From: Verrucomicrobiota bacterium
GTDB taxonomy: Bacteria; Verrucomicrobiota; Verrucomicrobiia; Chthoniobacterales; UBA10450
Length of the DNA: 5,460 bases
Direction: 5' to 3'
Assembly: GCA_003219095.1 (NCBI GenBank)
Contig: QHPM01000038.1
Span: 1 to 5,460, forward strand
The notes beneath the pieces are model-generated. The model was not told where the DNA came from, did not search any database, and was given only the letters and a program-made list of their open reading frames with translations. Position 1 is the stretch's first letter; each line of letters begins with the position of its first letter. Both the position numbers and the translations under genes were made by a program. This document shows positions 1-4,787 of this stretch, in pieces.

Positions 1-1041
1 ATTGTCGCGCGTGATAAATGGAGCGAAATGCTCGCGCGCGCAAAACCGGAGCCGTTGCCGGCGAGTTCACCGTGGCTGAGCTCCGGCCACAACTTCTTTC
101 TCGCACTTTGTCTGACGGCAGCATGGGTCGCGCTGGAATGGACACGCGGTTGGTTGATGTCCGGCTTCGGTTGGAACGGGCTCGGCATCGCGCTGCATGG
201 AACGTGGCCGCTAATTCAGATCGCGGAATTTACCGGGGTCGCCGGCGTAACTTTCCTGGTCGTGTTTTGCAACGCCATCCTGGCCACAACGGCGCGTCGG
301 ATTTGGGAGGAAACGCGTAGCCGGGCGATGCGGCCACATTTTGATTTAACCCTCACGCTGGTTGGACTGGTAGCGGTATTTGTCTTCGGCATCAGCGCAG
401 TGCAAACCCGGCCGGTCTCGCGTCGATTGCATGTCGCTTTGGTGCAGGCGAGCGTTCCCCGCGCAGAAAAATTCGATGTCCGTTATAAGCAGACAATCTT
501 CGACAAGTTCTCACGTTTGAGTCAAATAGCTCTCACATCCACATCCAATGTCGACCTGCTAGTTTGGCCAGAGAGCGCAATGCCGGCACCCGTCCTCGAA
601 GATCAGGAAACATTTGATTTTGTCAGCCAAATCGCCGGGTCGAACAACGTTGATGTATTACTGGGCGTGATCGAGGAAGAGTCGCATCAGGTTTACAACG
701 CTGCCCTGCTGGTTTCGCCGGAAAATGAGCCGCAACTTTACCGCAAGGTTCATCTGGTGCCGTTTGGCGAATTTGTGCCGTTCCGCCATTCTTTCCCCCT
801 CTTCGCGAAAATTGTGGGCGACCAGGTTCCGGAGGATTTCGACGCCGGCGTTGATTTTCGGCGAACTGACCCGCCAATTTGTTCTGCGCGGCGCCGATTT
901 TTTTGCCAACGTCACCAACGACGGTTGGTTTCTACGCTCGGCCGGTTCGCGTCAGCATCTGGCCAACGCCGTTTTTCGATGCGTCGAAAACCGGCGGCCA
1001 ATGGTGCGTGCGGCCAACACCGGTGTCACATGTTTCGTTAA
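1..1041 (+). pseudogene. lnt: Apolipoprotein N-acyltransferase, N-terminal and central part (partial, broken)
   Basis: Lnt moves an acyl chain from a phospholipid to the N-terminal cysteine of diacylated lipoproteins in the inner membrane. The frame is open from base 1, so the true start lies outside; the ATG at 28 is internal. Seen: hydrophobic segments near bases 90-140, 230-290 and 345-400. These are followed by the nitrilase-like domain, with the WPES motif (Glu at 571-573, matching E. coli E267) and YRKVHLVPFGEFVP (Lys at 745-747, matching E. coli K335). Good similarity stops after EDFDAGVDF at about 858. The rest of this frame to the TAA at 1039-1041 is an arginine-rich out-of-frame tail, while the family sequence resumes one frame over. 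The region with the catalytic Cys (E. coli C387, usually in an ICxE motif) is absent from both frames. Family identity is secure; activity is very unlikely unless the break is an assembly error. Confidence 0.9.
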
Positions 1042-1249
1042 TGAATTCGGTCGCGTCACTCAAATCTTGCGCGACGACCAGGGCAGCATTTTCGAAGAAG
1101 GAACGCTTATCGGCGACGTCAACATCGCCGCTGACCCGACGCTGACGTTTTATGCGCAACATGGCGAACTTTTCGCGGAACTATGCGCAGCCTTCGCTTT
1201 GGCGATCTTACTGATTCGAATGCCTACTTCATTAAGACGCTCGCGATAA
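857..1249 (+). pseudogene. lnt: Apolipoprotein N-acyltransferase, C-terminal part, displaced by +1 frame
   Basis: This is the continuation of the broken lnt in the second frame. It begins without a start codon at FGELTRQFVLRGADFFANVT and runs through NDGWF, QHLANAVFRCVENRRP and NTGVTCFVNEFGRV, all typical of the C-terminal half of the Lnt nitrilase domain. It ends with a hydrophobic helix (about 1168-1218, LFAELCAAFALAILLI) matching the usual last membrane span. The TAA is at 1247-1249. In intact Lnt proteins roughly 20-25 residues, including the catalytic Cys, separate the 'DFDAG' region from 'GELTR'; here the two abut around 853-860. The last codons (SLRRSR) fall in a 15-base stretch almost identical to part of the downstream repeat, so the original C-terminus may also have been altered. 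No separate start or ribosome binding site is evident, so this is a fragment and not an independent gene. Confidence 0.85.
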
Positions 1250-1261
1250 ACGGTTCCCTTC

Positions 1262-1357
1262 TGTCATCCCGAGCGAATGCGAGGGACCTCTCATGCGGTG
1301 AGTGCGTCTTAGGACGCTCGCGAGGTTCCTCGTCGTCTTGCGCGGCTCGGAATGACA
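1262..1357. repeat. Long imperfect palindromic intergenic repeat (REP/MITE-like)
   Basis: The outer arms TGTCATCCCGAGC (1262-1274) and GCTCGGAATGACA (1345-1357) are complementary at 12 of 13 positions. Inside them GAGGGACCTC (1281-1290) pairs with GAGGTTCCTC (1322-1331) at 9 of 10. The apex is GCGTC (1304-1308), a TTAG loop and GACGC (1313-1317). The whole can fold as one long cruciform or RNA hairpin, starting 12 bases after the lnt stop. It has no T-run, so it is not a classical intrinsic terminator. A decayed half copy lies at 3345-3383, which supports a dispersed family. No transposase is present. The rest of the 1250-1457 gap shows no gene and no clear promoter. Confidence 0.8.
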
Positions 1358-1457
1358 ATCAATTTGCAAATCCCCCGAACGCGTGCGGGTCGCGATTGAC
1401 CCCAAATGCCCGATCACGCCACGTTGCCGCGGCCGATGACCGCGGCTACAGCAAAGA

Positions 1458-2546
1458 ATGGCAGTCGAGCTTCCCATCGATTACTTGGCCGAGCTTTGGC
1501 CACCCGAACTGCGCGGCAGACGAATTGGTGCGCTCCTACATCCCGCGTCCGTCAATTCGACGCTGGAGCACATTTCCCAAATTCTCGAGCGCGCAAATGG
1601 GAAGCTGTTTCAACTGTGCGCGCTCTTCGGTCCGCAACATGGCTATCGCGGCGAGACCCAGGATAACATGATTGAATGGCGAAGTTATGAGCATCCACGA
1701 CTGGGGATACCGGTTTACAGTTTGTACGGCGAACATCGCGAGCCGACGCGCCAGATGTTGCAGGAGCTCGATCTCCTCCTGATTGACCTGCAAGATGTTG
1801 GCGCGCGCTACTACACTTTTATTTGGACGATGTATCTGGCAATGCGCGCCTGCGAAGGCGGGAACGTTCACGTTATCGTCCTCGATCGGCCAAACCCGAT
1901 CAACGGTGTAACGGTCGAAGGTCCAAAACTGAATCCGGACTACCGCTCACTCGTGGGAATGCATCCGATTCCAGTTCGTCACGGCAAAACCATCGGCGAA
2001 CTCGCGACCCAATTTCGCGACGAATGCTTTCCAAAATGTGCGCTCACTATTTTACCAATGAAAAATTGGAAGCGGAATATGTGGTTCGATCAAACTGGCC
2101 TCTCCTGGGTGATGCCGTCGCCAAACATGCCGACACTCGATAGCGCGACGGTTTATCCGGGAATGTGCTTGCTCGAAGGGACAAATGTCTCCGAAGGCCG
2201 CGGCACCACCCGGCCATTTGAAATTTTCGGCGCGCCCTGGATCGATCCCGAAAACTTTTGTCGTGAATTGAACGCCTTGAAACTTCCGGGGGCCTATTTT
2301 CGCGAAATTTTTTTCCAACCCACGTTTCAGAAATTTGCGGATGAACTCTGCGGTGGTGCGCAGTTGCATGTCACCGATCGCAATTCCTTTCGCCCATTCG
2401 AAACCGGTATCGAAGTCATACGCTGCATTCGCGGGATGTACGCGAATCATTTTCAGTGGAAGCAACCGCCTTACGAATACGAATTCAAAAAATTCCCAAT
2501 CGAGGTGTTACTCGGCGGACCGATTGGCGATTTTTTTTCCGATTGA
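1458..2546 (+). CDS. namZ: NamZ-type exo-beta-N-acetylmuramidase (DUF1343, GH171), C-terminally short
   Basis: Characterised NamZ enzymes release N-acetylmuramic acid from the non-reducing end of peptidoglycan glycan fragments. The 362-residue product shows the family landmarks in order: FGPQHG (57-62), GETQDNMIEW (65-74), DLQDVGARYYT (110-120), LDRPNPING (142-150), VGMHPIPVRHGKTIGEL (166-182), SPNMPTLDSA (221-230) and EGTNVSEGRGTTRPFE (240-255). FGPQHG has Gln where the Bacillus-type enzymes have Glu (FGPEHG), so this belongs to a sister subgroup and its substrate is less certain. The ATG at 1458 is the only plausible start, because an in-frame TGA lies at 1437; no good Shine-Dalgarno is visible. 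There is no signal peptide, so the protein is predicted to be cytoplasmic. After PPYEYEFKKFPIEVLLGG the family normally continues for about 35-40 residues, ending near an arginine-rich helix and 'LLY'. Here it stops at GPIGDFFSD, just after an eight-T run. No other frame restores that tail. The stop overlaps the next gene. Confidence 0.87.
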   Translation: MAVELPIDYLAELWPPELRGRRIGALLHPASVNSTLEHISQILERANGKLFQLCALFGPQHGYRGETQDNMIEWRSYEHPRLGIPVYSLYGEHREPTRQMLQELDLLLIDLQDVGARYYTFIWTMYLAMRACEGGNVHVIVLDRPNPINGVTVEGPKLNPDYRSLVGMHPIPVRHGKTIGELATQFRDECFPKCALTILPMKNWKRNMWFDQTGLSWVMPSPNMPTLDSATVYPGMCLLEGTNVSEGRGTTRPFEIFGAPWIDPENFCRELNALKLPGAYFREIFFQPTFQKFADELCGGAQLHVTDRNSFRPFETGIEVIRCIRGMYANHFQWKQPPYEYEFKKFPIEVLLGGPIGDFFSD

Positions 2547-3244
2547 TCTTTTGGGCGATAGCAAGCTTCGCCTTTTCGGCCTTCGCCGAAAATCCTGAGA
2601 TGGCGATGGACAAAATGACGGACGACGAGCTGCGCGCCTTTCGGGAGCAAAAAGTGACCGAACTAAAACATCGCGCACACGAAGTTCGCTCCGAACAAGT
2701 GGCGGAGGGCGCGATTTATCCACGCATGTTTTTCTGTACCGTTTATTACACTCCAAAGGAATCGGGCTTCACCGCCGAGCGCGGATTCGACGCTACACCA
2801 ATCACCGCGCGGGGATTGCATGGGCGAACATACCCGCGCGATTTTCTTTTAGCGGTAAAGAAAGAAGGCTTCGGCCGAATCAACGAACCAGTCGATGGCC
2901 GAAATTATATCCGCTGGATGAACGCTAACCGCTACGCGTTCGCTGATGCGCCGGTCGGGCGCCGCGGCGAAATGCTGGTGCCACGCCGCTCCTGCGCGAT
3001 TTCGTCACGAAATACGTTTCTTCGTCAACACGCCCGGCTCAAAATCAGGTCCCAAACCGTGAATGAGGAGACCGGCAGTGATGAATGGTTCGTTTGCGAT
3101 ACCGGGCCGGGCGTGCATCCACTGCAAATCGATTTGTATTGGGGCGAAGATGAACCGCGGGGCGCGATCGGGCGGCAACGTGCTCGTCCGCGCGGGACTT
3201 GGATGGAATACGCGTTTGAGGTCGAAGTGGTAGCGAAACACTGA
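2543..3244 (+). CDS. Exported protein with 3D / double-psi barrel-like C-terminus
   Basis: The product is 233 residues if it starts at TTG 2543, which overlaps the namZ stop (TTGA). The N-terminus then reads IFWAIASFAFSAFA followed by EN, a short signal peptide with an AFA cleavage site. An ATG at 2456 would add 29 residues, supplying arginines ahead of the hydrophobic core but overlapping namZ by about 90 bases. ATG 2600 would remove the signal. A charged helix follows (DDELRAFREQKVTELKHRAH), then a domain beginning FFCTVYYTPKESGF. The C-terminus has LVPRRSCAISSRNTF and VCDTGPGVHPLQIDLYWGED. The DTG ... IDLYW pattern resembles the end of the 3D domain found in MltA transglycosylases and related exported proteins (AEDTGG ... 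IDLYF). A role on the cell wall is an inference from that likeness and the tight coupling to namZ. The catalytic pattern is not clear enough to call it a lytic transglycosylase. The frame is unbroken to the TGA at 3242-3244. Confidence 0.7.
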   Translation: MIFWAIASFAFSAFAENPEMAMDKMTDDELRAFREQKVTELKHRAHEVRSEQVAEGAIYPRMFFCTVYYTPKESGFTAERGFDATPITARGLHGRTYPRDFLLAVKKEGFGRINEPVDGRNYIRWMNANRYAFADAPVGRRGEMLVPRRSCAISSRNTFLRQHARLKIRSQTVNEETGSDEWFVCDTGPGVHPLQIDLYWGEDEPRGAIGRQRARPRGTWMEYAFEVEVVAKH

Positions 3245-3250
3245 GCAACT

Positions 3251-3274
3251 GGCGGGACACGCGCCTGTCGTGCC
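3251..3274 (+). terminator. Hairpin directly after the 3D-like gene, possible terminator
   Basis: GGCGGGACA (3251-3259) faces TGTCGTGCC (3266-3274) across a six-base loop. The nine positions pair with one G-T wobble and one mismatch. It begins six bases after the stop codon and is followed by CTAAATTTT, a short T-rich stretch. That would suit a weak intrinsic terminator for the namZ pair, but it could equally be a decayed member of a dispersed palindrome family. Confidence 0.4.
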
Positions 3275-3344
3275 TAAATTTTGGCGCCGACCCGCCGTTG
3301 CACAGGTCTGGCGTGACAACCAGCGTGGCGCCACTCCATTGCGC

Positions 3345-3383
3345 TGTCATCCCGAACCGAAGGAAGGACCTCGCATTTGCCCA
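3345..3383. repeat. Decayed half copy of the palindromic repeat
   Basis: TGTCATCCCGAACCGAAGGA followed by AGGACCTCGCATTTGC matches the left arm of the 1262-1357 element (TGTCATCCCGAGCGAATGCG, then AGGGACCTCTCATGCG) with a few substitutions. No matching right arm (GCTCGGAATGACA) follows in this spacer, so it is a solo, degenerate arm. Confidence 0.7.
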
Positions 3384-3432
3384 TCCTTATCAAACGTTTC
3401 ATGAAGACGCTGGCCAGGAGGTTGGAGATCCC

Positions 3433-3483
3433 CGGAGGGACGTGGTTCCGAACATCCAGGACGCGCGGAAGCGCGCCCCTCCG
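3433..3483. repeat. GC-rich inverted repeat with nested hairpin
   Basis: CGGAGGG (3433-3439) is the exact reverse complement of CCCTCCG (3477-3483). Nested inside, GGACGCGC (3459-3466), a GGAA loop and GCGCGCCC (3471-3478) form an eight-position stem with one mismatch. The two stems share bases at 3477-3478, so they are partly alternative folds. No T-run follows. Its style suggests another member of an interspersed palindrome family. Confidence 0.55.
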
Positions 3484-3609
3484 CTTGAATTAGAGAATGG
3501 CATCACCTTCATGAGGTGGCTTATAAGAGAAACTCAGTCCCTTGATTTTCATTTGTTACGACTGGCAATGTCATTTACTGGGTTGCCTCGCTGAAATTTT
3601 AAGATCGAC

Positions 3610-4551
3610 GTGACGCGCTGGATTATTCTTACTCTCTCGTTGTTGGCCGTTCAGGCGTTCGCTTACGGCCCGCTCGGTCACGAAATTGTCGGCGCAATCG
3701 CTGATCGCAAACTGGCCGGCACCTCGACGGCAGAAAAAATCAAAACGCTTCTCGATGGCATTCCGTTGGAACGGGCTTCCTTAATCGCGGACGACATCAA
3801 GAGTTGGGACAAGAACGGTCCGGATGATCGGCGCGGAATTCATTTCCTCGCGCATCCGGCGATCGAGCAACAACTGCGCGATTTTTGGAAAGCGAATCCG
3901 CCTGGCCCGGACGCCAGTGATACCACGCCGTCACATCATTGGATGCATTACACCGATGTGCCGGTGCTTGATGCCGAGAAATATGGAGATGGCAAAACCG
4001 GCCGCGGCAACTGGGATGTTGTGCATACGATTCCTTACTGCATCGGCGTTTTGCGCGGTGAAATTGCCGAGAACAACCCGCGCAAAATTACCAAAACGAT
4101 TGCGGTGATCCTGCTGGCGCATTGTATCGGCGATATTCATCAGCCGCTGCATGTCGGCGCGGAATACTTCAATGAAGCTGGTGAACCAATCGATCCCGAC
4201 CGTGGCGTCACCGGCCTGGGAGACGAAGGTGGAAACGCCTTGAGTCTGGTGCACAATGCGACCGCTGAGCGCCCGCGACATTATTATCATTCGTTTCACG
4301 CCTATTGGGATTTGGATACGGTGCGGAACTTAACAATCGGGACGCCGGATGAAGTACCGAAAGCGGAGCGTGAAAGTGTTTACGCTCTGGCAAAAGAGAA
4401 ACTGATTGCAAATTTTGTGGCGAACGAGCCCAAGAACTGGCGCACGCCGGGCGATCCAAAAGCGTGGGCCGAACAATGTTTTTGCAAAGGGCGAAGCACA
4501 CGAAATTGGGACCGGCTATCTCGATTGGTCAACCGCCGTCGTCGGCGATGA
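3610..4551 (+). CDS. Exported S1/P1-type zinc nuclease, frameshifted near the C-terminus
   Basis: S1/P1 nucleases are secreted or periplasmic enzymes with three zinc ions that cleave single-stranded nucleic acids and 3'-nucleotides. The start is GTG 3610; a TGA lies in frame at 3592 with no better start between. Residues 1-18 are a signal peptide (WIILTLSLLAVQAFA). Mature YGPLGH supplies His24 but puts Tyr where family members have the zinc-binding N-terminal Trp. Other likely zinc ligands in precursor numbering are Asp61 (IADD), His113 (MHYTDVP), His171, Asp175 and His181 (HCIGDIHQPLH), and His230 and Asp234 (HAYWD). GDEGGN is also present. Similarity ends near AWAEQ at about 4482. This frame then runs into an arginine-rich tail ending at 4551, while the proper C-terminus continues in the next frame. 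All recognised metal ligands precede the break, so activity may survive, though the final helices are lost. Older annotations may call it a phospholipase C-like protein. Confidence 0.88.
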   Translation: MTRWIILTLSLLAVQAFAYGPLGHEIVGAIADRKLAGTSTAEKIKTLLDGIPLERASLIADDIKSWDKNGPDDRRGIHFLAHPAIEQQLRDFWKANPPGPDASDTTPSHHWMHYTDVPVLDAEKYGDGKTGRGNWDVVHTIPYCIGVLRGEIAENNPRKITKTIAVILLAHCIGDIHQPLHVGAEYFNEAGEPIDPDRGVTGLGDEGGNALSLVHNATAERPRHYYHSFHAYWDLDTVRNLTIGTPDEVPKAERESVYALAKEKLIANFVANEPKNWRTPGDPKAWAEQCFCKGRSTRNWDRLSRLVNRRRRR

Positions 4552-4603
4552 ATTACACAAGGCTGGTTGGCGCCTGGCGGATTTGCTGCAGAAAATTCTG
4601 TAG
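4484..4603 (+). pseudogene. Displaced C-terminal tail of the S1/P1 nuclease
   Basis: In the second frame the sequence reads FAKGEAHEIGTGYLDWSTAV, then VGDELHKAGWRLADLLQKIL and a TAG at 4601-4603. This is the expected end of an S1/P1 nuclease, whose last helix usually resembles QL..AG.RLA.LLN. It joins the upstream frame smoothly if one base is removed at the five-T run near 4480-4485 (AATGTTTTTGC), giving about 330 residues in total. It has no start of its own. A sequencing or assembly homopolymer error is a serious alternative to a real mutation. Confidence 0.8.
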
Positions 4604-4740
4604 CGGTGTCTCTATAAGCGCGAATGCACTCAAATGAAGGGAGGAGCTTCGTCTCGTCCCATTTGCTATGTAGCCGCGTCTCTATGAGCCGCGCCGAGTC
4701 ATCCGGGCAAGCGGGAACGCTTACCCTACAAGAGACGCGT
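4601..4740. repeat. Composite intergenic repeat cluster with three hairpins
   Basis: Two related direct copies begin TAGCGGTGTCTCTATAAGCG (4601-4620) and TAGCCGCGTCTCTATGAGCC (4671-4690), identical at 16 of 20 positions. The first copy supplies the displaced stop codon of the nuclease. Between them a hairpin pairs CAAAT (4631-4635) with ATTTG (4661-4665) and GGGAGGAG (4639-4646) with CTCGTCCC (4653-4660), one mismatch, loop CTTCGT. To the right CGCGTCTC (4675-4682) is the exact reverse complement of GAGACGCG (4732-4739). Inside lies GGGCAAGCG (4705-4713), a GGAA loop and CGCTTACCC (4718-4726), pairing at 8 of 9 positions. No coding sequence is visible. The rest of the gap, to 4787, shows no clear promoter or arsR-type operator. 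Confidence 0.7.
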
Positions 4741-4787
4741 CAGCGCCTGAGGTTGCGTCGCCATCGCATACGATCTTCATTTTCTTC

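Larger units (their letters stand above)
3245..3609. other. Non-coding spacer rich in repeat remnants
   Basis: This 365-base stretch between the 3D-like gene and the nuclease has no credible gene. The one open frame across it (3298-3594) resembles nothing I recognise and runs through palindromic repeats. It holds a hairpin at 3251-3274, a perfect 10-base palindrome GTGGCGCCAC at 3325-3334, a half copy of the 1262-1357 repeat at 3345-3383, an inverted repeat at 3433-3483 and a small hairpin at 3504-3518 (CACCT/AGGTG, loop TCATG). A nuclease promoter is expected near its right end, but I see no convincing -35/-10 pair. Confidence 0.65.

Noticed and set aside
1262..1357. Intrinsic terminator for lnt
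   Set aside because: The stem is long and imperfect with no T-run after it; a dispersed repeat explains it better.
1183..1671. 162-residue open frame spanning the lnt-namZ gap
   Set aside because: It translates the palindrome and then overlaps namZ in another frame; its composition is not protein-like.
2052..2465. 137-residue minus-strand frame inside namZ
   Set aside because: It is antisense to clearly conserved NamZ motifs, so it is a shadow of that gene.
3542..3571. Promoter with TTGATT as -35 for the nuclease
   Set aside because: No acceptable -10 box lies 16-18 bases downstream.
3298..3594. 98-residue open frame in the nuclease upstream spacer
   Set aside because: It runs through the half repeat and the 3433-3483 inverted repeat, has no recognisable domain and no ribosome binding site.
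3931..4299. 122-residue minus-strand frame inside the nuclease
   Set aside because: It is opposite the conserved zinc-ligand region and shows no independent family likeness.
4601..4740. CRISPR array
   Set aside because: There are only two diverged copies, 70 bases apart, with structured sequence between them and no regular spacers.
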